A stretch of 64,000 nt of DNA. Origin: Pseudomonas sp. GL-B-19. GTDB taxonomy: Bacteria; Pseudomonadota; Gammaproteobacteria; Pseudomonadales; Pseudomonadaceae. Below the pieces are notes generated by a model. That model worked only from the letters and a program-made list of their open reading frames with translations, was not told where the DNA came from and ran no database searches. Below, piece by piece: positions 26,697 through 35,614 of the stretch. The stretch spans positions 1 through 64,000 of the forward strand of contig NZ_JAHBDK010000026.1 in NCBI RefSeq assembly GCF_019956415.1. Direction: 5' to 3'. Both the position numbers and the translations under genes were made by a program. Each line of letters starts with the position of its first letter. Within the stretch, counting starts at the first letter, position 1.

Positions 26697-27289
26697 CACG
26701 CTTTCTCCGTATCGACGCCGATGATGATGAGCTCATCGGTCTCATAGGAATGCGGGGGAACTGGCAGGTTCAAAGGCGCAGGTTGCGACTTGTAGACGCG
26801 GCCAGCCAGATCGTAATGGGAGCCGTGGCAAGGGCAGAAATATCCACCCACCCATTTCGGACCAAGATCCGCCGGCGCCACTTCCGGACGGAAAGTAGGC
26901 GAACAACCCAAGTGCGTGCAAATGCCGATCAGCAGCAGAATTTCTGGCTTGATCGAACGTGTTTCCGGGTTGACATAGGCCGGTTGCGTCGATTGTTTAG
27001 AATCAGGATCGGCGAGATCGCCTTCGATCTTTTTCAGATTCCCCAGGATTTCCGGAGTACGGCGGACAATGAATACCGGCTGGCCGCGCCACTCAGCAAT
27101 CATCTGCTGGCCTGGCTCGATTTTGCTGACATTCACTTTCACCGGTGCACCTGCGGCTTTCGCCTTGGCACTGGGAAACCATGACCCCACGAACGGGACC
27201 GCAGCCCCCACCGCTCCTGCAGCACCCACCACGGATGTGGCTGCTACCAAGAAGCGACGCCGGCCTGTATTCACGCCGTCATTGCTCAT
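26696..27289 (-). CDS. petA: Rieske iron-sulfur subunit of the bc1 complex
   Basis: [2Fe-2S] subunit that takes the first electron from ubiquinol. The 197 residues have a twin-arginine N terminus (GRRRFLVAATS, Tat type), a membrane anchor, and the Rieske cluster ligands CTHLGC and CPCHGSHYD. It is the first gene of petABC, preceded by a TATACT -10 box about 150 nt upstream. Confidence 0.97.
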   Translation of the reverse strand: MSNDGVNTGRRRFLVAATSVVGAAGAVGAAVPFVGSWFPSAKAKAAGAPVKVNVSKIEPGQQMIAEWRGQPVFIVRRTPEILGNLKKIEGDLADPDSKQSTQPAYVNPETRSIKPEILLLIGICTHLGCSPTFRPEVAPADLGPKWVGGYFCPCHGSHYDLAGRVYKSQPAPLNLPVPPHSYETDELIIIGVDTEKA

Positions 27290-27435
27290 TCAGTCCTCTC
27301 CCATCAGCTTTGTGGCCTGTTAAATCAGGCATCTACTAAGTAAATCTATGTACTTATAAAAATTTTGCCGAATGGTAATGAAAAGCCCCAATTCTGACAA
27401 GGTAATTACCGAAGGGCTCCACTGCCAAGCCTTGT

Positions 27436-27462
27436 AGTATAGGGGCTCTACGGATGTGGCAA
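27436..27462 (-). promoter_or_regulatory. Probable petABC promoter
   Basis: Minus-strand -10 TATACT (27441-27436) with a TTGCCA (27462-27457) 15 bp upstream, a short spacer. Downstream at 27401-27410 is the perfect palindrome GGTAATTACC. It lies between rpsI and petA, after the rpsI terminator. Confidence 0.5.
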
Positions 27463-27499
27463 GTTGTCACAGCGCAATTCTTTGATAAATCACACATAT

Positions 27500-27542
27500 A
27501 AAAAAACGCCCAGCTCCGTGAGGAAACTGGGCGTTCTTTTTT
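27500..27542 (-). terminator. Terminator of rplM-rpsI
   Basis: Stem ACGCCCAG/CTGGGCGT followed on the minus strand by a T-rich run, 16 nt past the rpsI stop. The A-run on the other strand makes it look two-sided. Confidence 0.85.
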
Positions 27543-27557
27543 GAACGTGAAAGCGAA

Positions 27558-27950
27558 TTAACGCTTCGAGTACTGCGGACGCTTACGCGCTTTACGCAGA
27601 CCGACTTTCTTACGTTCAACTTCACGAGCATCGCGAGTAACGAAGCCAGCTTTGCGCAGAGCGCCACGCAGGGTTTCGTCGTACTGCATCAGTGCGCGAG
27701 TGATACCGTGGCGGATTGCGCCAGCTTGACCACTTACACCACCACCAATAACGGTGACGTAGATGTCGAACTTTTCAACTGTCTCGGTCAGTTCCAGCGG
27801 CTGACGAACTACCATGCGGGCAGTTTCGCGGCCGAAGAAATTTTCCAGAGTGCGGTTGTTGATCGAGATGTTACCAGTACCCGGACGCAGGAAAACGCGT
27901 GCGGTTGCGGTCTTGCGACGGCCAGTGCCGTAATTTTGAGTCGCCGACAT
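27558..27950 (-). CDS. rpsI: 30S ribosomal protein S9
   Basis: Small-subunit protein of 130 residues whose basic tail reaches the P-site tRNA. The start [26 protein letters not shown] and the tail ending [11 protein letters not shown] are diagnostic. It follows rplM by 14 nt, the universal L13-S9 pair. Confidence 0.99.
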   Translation of the reverse strand: MSATQNYGTGRRKTATARVFLRPGTGNISINNRTLENFFGRETARMVVRQPLELTETVEKFDIYVTVIGGGVSGQAGAIRHGITRALMQYDETLRGALRKAGFVTRDAREVERKKVGLRKARKRPQYSKR

Positions 27951-27964
27951 AATGAACTATTCCG

Positions 27965-28393
27965 TTAAAACTTCAGTTCTTGGGGCTGCTGAGCAGTATG
28001 AGGGTGTACAGCGCCCGCATAGACTTTCAGCTTACGATACATGTCGCGACCCAGCGGGTTCTTAGGCAGCATGCCTTTGACCGCAGTCTCGATCACGCGC
28101 TCAGGGGCTTTAGCGATCAGCTTTTCGAAGTTGATCGACTTGATGCCGCCCGGGAAACCGGAGTGGGAGTAGTAGATCTTGTCGGTGGTTTTAGCACCGG
28201 TCACACGAATCTGCTCGGCATTGATAACGACGATGTAGTCGCCGGTGTCAACGTGAGGAGTGTACTCAGCTTTATGCTTGCCACGCAGACGGCTCGCGAT
28301 TTCGGTGGCCAGACGACCCAGGGTCTGACCTGCAGCGTCGACGACAAACCAGTCGTGCTGTACTGTTTCCGGTTTAGCAGTAAAAGTTTTCAT
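27965..28393 (-). CDS. rplM: 50S ribosomal protein L13
   Basis: Early-assembling large-subunit protein of 142 residues. Motifs [29 protein letters not shown] and the L13 signature region [18 protein letters not shown] are clear. It is first in the rplM-rpsI unit with a good sigma-70 promoter 40-70 nt upstream. Confidence 0.99.
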   Translation of the reverse strand: MKTFTAKPETVQHDWFVVDAAGQTLGRLATEIASRLRGKHKAEYTPHVDTGDYIVVINAEQIRVTGAKTTDKIYYSHSGFPGGIKSINFEKLIAKAPERVIETAVKGMLPKNPLGRDMYRKLKVYAGAVHPHTAQQPQELKF

Positions 28394-28434
28394 TCTTTAT
28401 AGCCTCAGGGGCCGCCCTGTAAATTAGACGGCGG

Positions 28435-28463
28435 ATCTTACTGAATAGTGCGTACTTTGACAA
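28435..28463 (-). promoter_or_regulatory. Promoter of rplM-rpsI
   Basis: Minus-strand -35 TTGTCA (28463-28458) and -10 TAAGAT (28440-28435), exact 17-bp spacing. The leader to the rplM ATG would be about 35 nt. Confidence 0.7.
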
Positions 28464-28638
28464 GTCAAAGGCAGCCGGATACAGACGCTTTCGGGGGCTC
28501 GGGTCGGCGCGTCCGTTCAACGGCAAGATTCTTCGGCGGCGGCGCATCACTTCCACTGCAGAAAGAGGTGCGCAATTATGCAGATTGCGGAAAATATTTC
28601 AACCTGCTTTTATGATTGTTTTGCCCAAGGAGCACCTG

Positions 28639-29679
28639 ATGGACTATCGACAGCTAGGCCGAACCGATCTGAACGTGAGCGCTATCTGCCTCGGAACCAT
28701 GACGTGGGGCGAGCAAAACAGCGAAGCTGAAGCCTTCGCCCAGATTGAACGGGCCAAAGGTGCCGGGATCAATTTCATCGACACCGCCGAGATGTACCCG
28801 GTGCCGCCCAAGGCCGATACCTACGCCACCACAGAGCGCTACATCGGCAATTATTTCAAAAGTCGTGGTGATCGCGCCGACTGGATCCTCGCCAGCAAGA
28901 TCGCCGGCCCCGGCAACACCATCGACTACATCCGCGACAAAAACCTGCGCCACAACCGCCAGCACATCACGCAAGCCGTGGACGCCAGCCTCAAGCGCCT
29001 GCAAACCGACTACATCGACCTTTACCAGCTGCATTGGCCAGAACGCAGCACCAATTTCTTCGGCCAACTGGGCTACAAACACAAGAGCGAAGCCAACCTC
29101 ACTCCACTGGAAGATACCCTCGAAGCACTGGACGAGCAGGTCAAGGCCGGCAAGATCCGCCACATTGGCCTATCCAATGAAACGCCATGGGGCACCATGC
29201 GCTTCCTCGCCCTGGCCGAAGCCCGCGGCTGGCCGCGCGCCGTATCGATCCAGAACCCGTACAACCTGCTCAACCGCAGCTTCGAAGTCGGTCTGGCAGA
29301 GATTGCCATTCGTGAACAATGCAGCTTGCTGGCTTACTCGCCGCTGGCGTTCGGTTTCCTGTCAGGCAAGTACGAAGGTGGCGCGCGCCCGCCGAAAGGC
29401 CGCCTGAGCCTCTACAGCCGCTTCAGCCGCTATTTCAATCCACAATCGGAAGCAGCGTGCAGCCGTTACGTGGCACTGGCCCGTGAACACGGTCTGGACC
29501 CGGCGCAGATGGCGCTGGCCTTCGTGAATCAACAGCCGTTCGTCACCAGCAACATCATTGGGGCAACGACGCTTGAGCAACTGGACAGCAACATTGCCAG
29601 CTTCGAGCTGAAACTTTCGGACGAAGTGCTGGAAGGGATTGAGGCGATTCACAAGGATCACCCGAACCCGGCTCCTTGA
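28639..29679 (+). CDS. Aldo/keto reductase (Tas-like)
   Basis: NADPH-dependent oxidoreductase of the aldo-keto reductase superfamily. The ATG after AAGGAGC gives 346 residues beginning MDYRQLGRTDLNVS. The catalytic tetrad is visible: Asp in FIDTAEMYP with its Tyr, Lys in LASKIAG and His in LHWPERS. The C-terminal cofactor site is in SNIIGATTLEQLDSNI. Similarity is strongest to Tas, which lacks a firmly known substrate. Both flanks are intergenic with no shared operon. Confidence 0.9.
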   Translation: MDYRQLGRTDLNVSAICLGTMTWGEQNSEAEAFAQIERAKGAGINFIDTAEMYPVPPKADTYATTERYIGNYFKSRGDRADWILASKIAGPGNTIDYIRDKNLRHNRQHITQAVDASLKRLQTDYIDLYQLHWPERSTNFFGQLGYKHKSEANLTPLEDTLEALDEQVKAGKIRHIGLSNETPWGTMRFLALAEARGWPRAVSIQNPYNLLNRSFEVGLAEIAIREQCSLLAYSPLAFGFLSGKYEGGARPPKGRLSLYSRFSRYFNPQSEAACSRYVALAREHGLDPAQMALAFVNQQPFVTSNIIGATTLEQLDSNIASFELKLSDEVLEGIEAIHKDHPNPAP

Positions 29680-29697
29680 TCGCCTGAAAAAAAGCCT

Positions 29698-29788
29698 TCG
29701 CGAGCAGGCTCGCTCCCACAATGGTTCTGTGTCGATCACAAAATGGTGGTCAGACAAAAATCCAATGTGGGAGCGAGCCTGCTCGCGA
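29698..29788. repeat. REPIN (GTGGGAGCGAGCC type)
   Basis: Perfect 23-base inverted REP units at 29698-29720 and 29766-29788, 45 nt apart, between convergent gene ends. Confidence 0.92.
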
Positions 29789-29813
29789 TAGCGGTCTAAC
29801 AGTCACTGCAAGG

Positions 29814-30950
29814 TCAAAGCGACCGCGCAATAATCTCTTTCATGATTTCGTTGGTGCCGGCATAAATCCGCTGCACCCGCGCATCCGCCCATGCCCGGGC
29901 AATCGGGTATTCCCACATAAAACCGTAGCCGCCATGCAACTGCACGCATTCGTCGAGCACCTTGCATTGCAGGTCCGTGCCCCAATACTTGGCCATCGCC
30001 GCCGTCGGCACATCCAGCTTGCCTTGCAGGTGCAGTTCCAGGCAGCGATCGACAAACACCCGGCCAATCTGGATCTCGGTCGCCATCTCCGCCAGTTTGA
30101 AGCGGGTGTTCTGGAAGTCGGCAATCGCCTTGCCGAACGCCTTGCGCTCGCGGGTGTAGTCCAGCGTCCATTGCAACGCCGCTTCAGCCGACGCAAGCCC
30201 ACCAATGGCCACGGTGAGGCGCTCTTGCGGCAATTCCTGCATCAGGTAAGCGAAGCCCATTCCGGCTTGCCCCAACAGGTTTTCCTTGGGCACCCGAACG
30301 TCCTGGAAGAACAGCTCCGAAGTGTCCTGCGCCTTCATCCCGACCTTTTCCAGACGCTTGCCCTTGTCGAAACCCGGGGTGTTGGCCTCGACCAAAAACA
30401 GGCTGGTGCCCTTGGCGCCGGCCTTTGGATCGGTCTTGGCCACGACAATCACCAGATCAGCCAGAAAGCCGTTGGTGATGAAGGTTTTCGAACCGTTGAT
30501 GACGTACTCGTCGCCATCCAGTACCGCCGTGGTTTTCACCCCTTGCAGATCGGACCCGGCCCCCGGCTCGGTCATGGCGATCGCCGTGACCATCTCGCCA
30601 GACACCAGTTTCGGCAGGTACTTGTGCTTCAGAGTTTCACTGCCGTAATGCAGGATATACGGCGCCACGATGTCCGAATGCAGGGAAAAACCGATCCCGG
30701 TCAGCCCCTGGCGCCCGACCTCTTCGATCACTACCGCGCTGTACAAAAAGTCCGCCCCCAGCCCGCCGTATTCCTCCGGAAGATGCGAACACAGCATCCC
30801 CGCCTCCCCCGCCTTGTTCCAGAGTTTGCGGTCGATATAGCCTTGTTTTTCCCATTGCCCATGAAACGGCACAGCCTCTTTCTCGAGGAACGTTCGCACG
30901 CTGTCACGGAAAAGTTCGTGATCGGAGCTGAACAAGGTTCTGGGGATCAT
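29814..30950 (-). CDS. Acyl-CoA dehydrogenase
   Basis: FAD enzyme of the acyl-CoA dehydrogenase superfamily, 378 residues, catalysing the first oxidation of beta-oxidation or a related branched-chain step. Domains run N-terminal helical, central beta (AMTEPGAGSDLQG, TFITNGFLAD) and C-terminal helical (RKAFGK). The usual catalytic Glu of the IYEGT motif is Ala here (IYAGTNEIMKE), as in the long-chain and isovaleryl subgroups, where the base lies elsewhere. Substrate unknown. It is divergent from the AraC-type gene, its likely regulator. Confidence 0.92.
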   Translation of the reverse strand: MIPRTLFSSDHELFRDSVRTFLEKEAVPFHGQWEKQGYIDRKLWNKAGEAGMLCSHLPEEYGGLGADFLYSAVVIEEVGRQGLTGIGFSLHSDIVAPYILHYGSETLKHKYLPKLVSGEMVTAIAMTEPGAGSDLQGVKTTAVLDGDEYVINGSKTFITNGFLADLVIVVAKTDPKAGAKGTSLFLVEANTPGFDKGKRLEKVGMKAQDTSELFFQDVRVPKENLLGQAGMGFAYLMQELPQERLTVAIGGLASAEAALQWTLDYTRERKAFGKAIADFQNTRFKLAEMATEIQIGRVFVDRCLELHLQGKLDVPTAAMAKYWGTDLQCKVLDECVQLHGGYGFMWEYPIARAWADARVQRIYAGTNEIMKEIIARSL

Positions 30951-31094
30951 GCGGCACCTGTCGTTATTGTTAGAGGAGTTGATCTTCAGAGACTAAGCCC
31001 CGCATTCAACACAGGACACTGGACACATCAGACAAAAAATAAGACGATCCAGCCGTTTGATGACCACTTTCTCCTATAAAAATAAAGTTGAATT

Positions 31095-32090
31095 ATGTCT
31101 AAGCAAGTCTCCACGCCCTTGCGGCGCGTCAGCATCCTGGCGATCGACCGAGTTTTCGCTTCCACCCTCCTGCAAGCCAAAGACTTTTTCCACATGGCCA
31201 GCTTGCGCCATGGCAAACAACTGGGCCAAGGCCTGACACCGTCGTTCGAAATCCGACTCGTCAGTCCCGACGGCGAACCGGTGAATAGCTTCAGCGATGT
31301 CATCATCCCGGTAGACGGTGGCCTGGAAAACACCGACATCATCATCCTCCCCGCCTTCTGGGATGACTTCGACACGCTCAGCAAACGTTATCCACAGATC
31401 CTGCCATGGCTGCGTGAGCAACATGCCCGCGGCGCGGTGTTGTGCGGCGAAGCGACCGGGGTGTTCTGGCTAGCCGAGGCGGGCCTGCTCGATGGCAAGG
31501 AAGCAACCACATACTGGCGTTTCTTCAACGCCTTCGCCGAGCGCTTCCCACAGGTTCACCTCAAACAGGACAAACACCTGACCGACGCCGACAACCTGTA
31601 TTGCGCAGGCGGCACGACGTCGGCATGCGATCTCTACGTCTACCTGATCGAGCGTTTCTGCGGCGCCAACGTATCGCAAGCCGTGGCGCGGGATATCCTC
31701 TACGAAGTACAGCGCAGTTATACCCCGGGACGTATCGGTTTTGGCGGACAGAAGCTGCACCAGGATGTGATCATCCTGCAGATCCAGCATTGGCTCGAAG
31801 AGCATTTCGCCGACAAGTTCCGCTTCGAAGACGTGGCCCGCGAACACGGCATGAGCATCCGCAATTTCATGCGCCGCTTCCAGACTGCGACCGGCGACAA
31901 GCCGCTGCACTACCTGCAACGACTGCGCATCGAAACCGCCAAGGGCCTGTTGTCCGGCAGCCGCAAGAGCATCAAGACCATCAGCTATGAGGTCGGCTAC
32001 GACGATGCGAGCTTCTTTGCGCGATTGTTCCGTCAGCACACTGAATTGTCGCCGAACCAGTATCGGCAGCAATTCCAGCAGGCTGCGTAG
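31095..32090 (+). CDS. DJ-1/PfpI-AraC fusion transcriptional regulator
   Basis: Regulator of 331 residues with an N-terminal GATase1/DJ-1-like domain (about 10-190) and a C-terminal AraC/XylS double helix-turn-helix domain (about 230-331, with HGMSIRNFMRRFQ and SYEVGYDDASFFARLFRQ). In the first domain the nucleophile elbow usually reads CTGAF; here it is ATGVF (A120), so ligand sensing and not catalysis is inferred. It is divergent from the acyl-CoA dehydrogenase with a 144-nt shared intergenic region. Confidence 0.9.
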   Translation: MSKQVSTPLRRVSILAIDRVFASTLLQAKDFFHMASLRHGKQLGQGLTPSFEIRLVSPDGEPVNSFSDVIIPVDGGLENTDIIILPAFWDDFDTLSKRYPQILPWLREQHARGAVLCGEATGVFWLAEAGLLDGKEATTYWRFFNAFAERFPQVHLKQDKHLTDADNLYCAGGTTSACDLYVYLIERFCGANVSQAVARDILYEVQRSYTPGRIGFGGQKLHQDVIILQIQHWLEEHFADKFRFEDVAREHGMSIRNFMRRFQTATGDKPLHYLQRLRIETAKGLLSGSRKSIKTISYEVGYDDASFFARLFRQHTELSPNQYRQQFQQAA

Positions 32091-32114
32091 TTCTCTATCC
32101 ACACACAAAACCCA

Positions 32115-32203
32115 TGTAGGAGTGAGCCTGCTCGCGATCGCGCCCGTCCATACAGCATTGATATGACTGACACACCGCTATCGCGAGCAGGCTCACTCCT
32201 ACA
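32115..32203. repeat. REPIN (GTAGGAGTGAGCC type)
   Basis: Perfect 24-base inverted units at 32115-32138 and 32180-32203, 41 nt apart. Confidence 0.92.
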
Positions 32204-32225
32204 AGGTTTGCGGTGAATTCTGGAC

Positions 32226-32261
32226 ATAAAAAAGGGCCTGAATTTGCAGGCCCTTTTTTAT
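32226..32261. terminator. Bidirectional terminator araC-type gene / zapE
   Basis: Stem AAAAAAGGGCCTG/CAGGCCCTTTTTT (32228-32240 with 32247-32259), perfect and flanked by A- and T-runs, between convergent genes. Confidence 0.93.
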
Positions 32262-32274
32262 GTTTTCGAATCGT

Positions 32275-33369
32275 CTACGGCTTGTGCGCCCGGGACAGGA
32301 ATTCGTGCGACTGCATCTCCAGCAGACGGCTGAGCGTGCGCTGGAACTCGAAGTTCAGGCGACCACCGGTGTAGAGGTCTTTGAGCTCGACTTCGGCAGA
32401 AATGATCAGCTTGACGTTACGGTCGTAAAACTCGTCGACCATGTTGATAAAGCGACGGGCGATGTCGTCAGTGGTGACGCTCATCTGCTCGACATCGCTG
32501 AGCAACACGGCGTGGAAGATCTTGCCCAGTTCGATGTAGTCGTTCTGGCTACGCGGGCCATCGCACAGTTCGCGGAAGTCAAACCAGGCCACGTCATCGC
32601 ACGTGCGTACGGCGCGGATTGCGCGATTCTCGATCATCAGCACGTCGTTCTCGACCGCGGCAGTGCATTCCGGCGTCAGCGCACGGAAGCTCTTGCGCAG
32701 GCTGTCCTGAGCGGCGTCATCCAGCGGAAAGTGGAACAACTCCGCTTGCTCAAGATGACGCAGGCGGTAATCGACACCACTGTCGACGTTGACGATGTCG
32801 GTGTTCTGCTTGATCAGCGCGATGGCCGGCAGGAAGCGCGCGCGTTGCAGGCCGTCCTTGTACAGACCGTCCGGTACGATGTTCGAGGTCGCGACCAGGG
32901 TCACGCCATTCTTGAACAGCTCTTCCATCAGCGTGCCGAGGATCATGGCATCGGTGATGTCGGAGACGAAAAATTCATCGAAGCAAATCACTCGCGACTC
33001 GTCGGAGAAACGCTTGGCGATGATGGTCAGCGGGTTTTTCTCGCCGCCAAGGGTCTTCATCTCTTCGTGCACACGCTTCATGAAGCGGTGGAAGTGAGTT
33101 CGGGTCTTTTCCTTGAACGGCAGCGCTTCGAAGAAGGTGTCGACAAGGTAAGTCTTGCCGCGACCCACGCCGCCCCAGAAGTACAGGCCCTTGACCGGCG
33201 CCTGCTCTTTCTTGCCAAACAGTTTGCCGAGCAGGCCCGGCTTGTTCTGCGAGGCCGCGACCAGATCGTCGTACAGGCGCTGCAAATGGCGCACAGCAGT
33301 TTCCTGCGCGGCGTCATGGAAGAATTCCGGGCGCTTCAGATCAGCTTGATATCGTTCTAGGGGCGTCAT
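32275..33369 (-). CDS. zapE: Cell division ATPase ZapE (AFG1-like)
   Basis: P-loop ATPase of the AFG1/ZapE family that affects Z-ring stability during division under stress. The 364 residues show Walker A GGVGRGKT at 66-73, Walker B VICFDEFFV, and AAA-type sensor regions (TLVATSN). A separate terminator between trpS and zapE suggests its own promoter. In E. coli zapE also neighbours zapG and rplM, so this division neighbourhood is conserved. Confidence 0.95.
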   Translation of the reverse strand: MTPLERYQADLKRPEFFHDAAQETAVRHLQRLYDDLVAASQNKPGLLGKLFGKKEQAPVKGLYFWGGVGRGKTYLVDTFFEALPFKEKTRTHFHRFMKRVHEEMKTLGGEKNPLTIIAKRFSDESRVICFDEFFVSDITDAMILGTLMEELFKNGVTLVATSNIVPDGLYKDGLQRARFLPAIALIKQNTDIVNVDSGVDYRLRHLEQAELFHFPLDDAAQDSLRKSFRALTPECTAAVENDVLMIENRAIRAVRTCDDVAWFDFRELCDGPRSQNDYIELGKIFHAVLLSDVEQMSVTTDDIARRFINMVDEFYDRNVKLIISAEVELKDLYTGGRLNFEFQRTLSRLLEMQSHEFLSRAHKP

Positions 33370-33387
33370 AATTCGTTAGCAAGGCAA

Positions 33388-33421
33388 CAAAAACGGGCCG
33401 TCACTGTAGCGACGGCCCGGG
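33388..33421 (-). terminator. Terminator of trpS
   Basis: Minus-strand stem CGGGCCGTC/GACGGCCCG (with a short loop) followed by five T, about 40 nt past the trpS stop. Confidence 0.85.
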
Positions 33422-33460
33422 GGAATGGCAATCGGCCCTTGGTCGGGTCGAGCCGCTGAT

Positions 33461-34816
33461 TTATTCCTGAACCGGCGTCAGCGCGACGCGCAGGGCGTCG
33501 ATGGCGACGTCGCGAGCCGCGCTGTCGGCGAATGTCGGGCTATCTGCCACGCACTCGCCTTCGAGCCAGACACTGAAGCTCAGGTCTTCGCTGCGCACAT
33601 CCAGAGGCTGGCCCGCTTGCAGTTGTTTGGTCACTTGCCCGGCGGTTTTGCCGTCGGCGAAGTTGTGCGACAGCAGCAGTTGCTCACCATCGGCCGCCAG
33701 CAGACGGAAGCGGAAGCTGCCGTCGTCTTCGCGGAAGCTGACGAAACGTGCGGCTTTTGCGGCTTTTTTCTTGGTGGTGGCGGCGACTTGAGTCTGCGCC
33801 ACGAAAGAACGCAGGCCGACCGCTTCACGCAGCTCGTTCAAGAACGGCGTCGCTACGGCACGGGCTTTTTTGGCACCGACTTGCAGCATGTCTTCCAGAT
33901 CGGCCGGACGTTCCATCAGCTGGTAATAACGCTCGCGGGATTCGCCCAACTCGCTATCCAGCAATTGGAACAGGCGATTCTTCGCCTCCCCCCAACCCAA
34001 GCCCTGCAACAGTTCGCTACGGAACTCGTCGGACTGCGCCTGCGTAGCAAACGCTTGAAACAGCGTGAACAGGTGCGAATTGTCCGGGTCCTTGGCTTCG
34101 CCCGGCGCGCGCGAATCGGTGACGATCCGCGAAATCGCGTCCTTCATCTCTTTGGCGCTGCTGAACAACGGGATGGTGTTGTCATAGCTCTTCGACATCT
34201 TGCGACCGTCGAGGCCTGGCAGCGTGGCAACGCTTTCTTCGATCAGTGCCTCAGGCATGGTGAAAAATTCTTTGCCCTGACCAAACAAGTGGTTGAAGCG
34301 TTGACCGATGTCGCGAGCCATTTCCACGTGCTGGATCTGGTCGCGACCGACCGGCACCTTGTGCGCGTTGAACATCAGAATGTCTGCGGCCATCAGCACC
34401 GGGTAACTGTACAAGCCCATGGTGATGCCGGCGTCCGGGTCTTCGCCGGTCTCGACGTTCTTGTCCACCGAGGCTTTGTAGGCGTGTGCACGGTTGAGCA
34501 AGCCTTTGGCGGCGACGCAGGTCAGCAGCCAGGTCAGCTCGGGGATTTCCGGGATGTCGGACTGGCGGTAGAACGTCACGCGATCCACATCCAGGCCGCC
34601 GGCCAGCCAGGTCGCGGCGATTTCCAGACGCGAGCGCTGGATGCGCTGCGGGTCATCGCATTTGATCAGGGCGTGGTAGTCGGCCAGGAAGTAGAACGAA
34701 TCGGCATTGCTGTCACGGCTGGCAACGATCGCCGGGCGGATGGCGCCGGCGTAGTTGCCCAGGTGAGGCGTGCCGGTGGTGGTGATGCCGGTGAGGATAC
34801 GGGTACGAGTCGTCAT
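33461..34816 (-). CDS. trpS: Tryptophanyl-tRNA synthetase
   Basis: Class I synthetase charging tRNA-Trp. The start giving MTTRTRILTGITTTGTPHLGNY is used (451 residues). The HIGH-equivalent motif is TGTPHLGN and the KMSKS loop is GRKMSKSYDN. It is about 110 residues longer than the E. coli type because of a C-terminal extension (about 345-451) including a lysine-rich linker (TTKKKAAKAARF), a form I believe is usual in Pseudomonas. It follows the alpha/beta hydrolase by 24 nt. Confidence 0.97.
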   Translation of the reverse strand: MTTRTRILTGITTTGTPHLGNYAGAIRPAIVASRDSNADSFYFLADYHALIKCDDPQRIQRSRLEIAATWLAGGLDVDRVTFYRQSDIPEIPELTWLLTCVAAKGLLNRAHAYKASVDKNVETGEDPDAGITMGLYSYPVLMAADILMFNAHKVPVGRDQIQHVEMARDIGQRFNHLFGQGKEFFTMPEALIEESVATLPGLDGRKMSKSYDNTIPLFSSAKEMKDAISRIVTDSRAPGEAKDPDNSHLFTLFQAFATQAQSDEFRSELLQGLGWGEAKNRLFQLLDSELGESRERYYQLMERPADLEDMLQVGAKKARAVATPFLNELREAVGLRSFVAQTQVAATTKKKAAKAARFVSFREDDGSFRFRLLAADGEQLLLSHNFADGKTAGQVTKQLQAGQPLDVRSEDLSFSVWLEGECVADSPTFADSAARDVAIDALRVALTPVQE

Positions 34817-34840
34817 GGGTAATCGCTTGTCAGACTGCAA

Positions 34841-35470
34841 TCAATTCGAAAGACGCGGCAGGATCAGATCCTTGAGATCGGTCAGCTTGCCATGAAAAAA
34901 GTGTCCGCATTCTGCCACTTTCAGCAGCTCATGGGGGCGCTCGAGTTTTTCGGACCAGTCGTAAACCAGCTGCGGGTCGATGACTTCGTCGGTTTCCGGC
35001 TGGATCAGGGTCAACTCGCCCTGCTGCGACAGTTGCTCCTGATCGCCCAGGCGCATGACCGCAGGTGCGACCATAAACAAATGTTTCAGTTGTTCGCCCT
35101 TGGCTTCCAGGCGTCCGCCGAGACTTGCTGCAACAAAACCGCCGAAGGAGAAACCGAACAGGGTCAGGGGCAAGTCCGGGTGCTTGACCCGCAGCCATTC
35201 GGCGACGGCTTGAGCATCGTCGACTTCACCAGTGCCCATGTCGTGCGTGCCTTCACTGGCACCGACGCCACGGTAGTTGAACCGCAGGGTAATCAAGCCG
35301 GCATCGCGCGCAGTGCGCTGCAGGGTCGAGACGACTTTGTTGAGCATGGTGCCGCCCTGCACCGGGTTCGGATGGCAGATGAGCGCAACGCCGCGGGGCT
35401 GCTCATTATCCAGATACAAAGCTTCCAGCTGACCGACGGGGCCATCAATCACTACAGGGGTTTCGCGCAT
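34841..35470 (-). CDS. Alpha/beta hydrolase
   Basis: Small cytoplasmic hydrolase, 209 residues from the ATG giving MRETPVVIDGPVG; its ribosome site is weak. The nucleophile elbow is GFSFGG, the oxyanion region HPNPVQGG, and acid and base candidates are in QPETDEVID and ECGHFFHG. This is the CocE/YcjY-like 'alpha/beta hydrolase near trpS' of pseudomonads. Substrate unknown. Probably co-transcribed with trpS. Confidence 0.85.
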   Translation of the reverse strand: MRETPVVIDGPVGQLEALYLDNEQPRGVALICHPNPVQGGTMLNKVVSTLQRTARDAGLITLRFNYRGVGASEGTHDMGTGEVDDAQAVAEWLRVKHPDLPLTLFGFSFGGFVAASLGGRLEAKGEQLKHLFMVAPAVMRLGDQEQLSQQGELTLIQPETDEVIDPQLVYDWSEKLERPHELLKVAECGHFFHGKLTDLKDLILPRLSN

Positions 35471-35614
35471 AAGCAAGTAAGGAACTCCGTGACCTCGAAT
35501 CGGGTCGACTCGTCTAGCAAATTGTCTGTGCCAATCTATTGCGAGTGAATCGCGGTATACAGCGCAGGTTCGAGCCGTTAACGTAAAGCAAAGCCGTTTA
35601 TAGAGGAAGGACTC

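Noticed and set aside
29698..29788. Short repeated units suggesting a CRISPR array
   Set aside because: Units come as single inverted pairs, not regularly spaced direct repeats, and match REP sequences found across the window.
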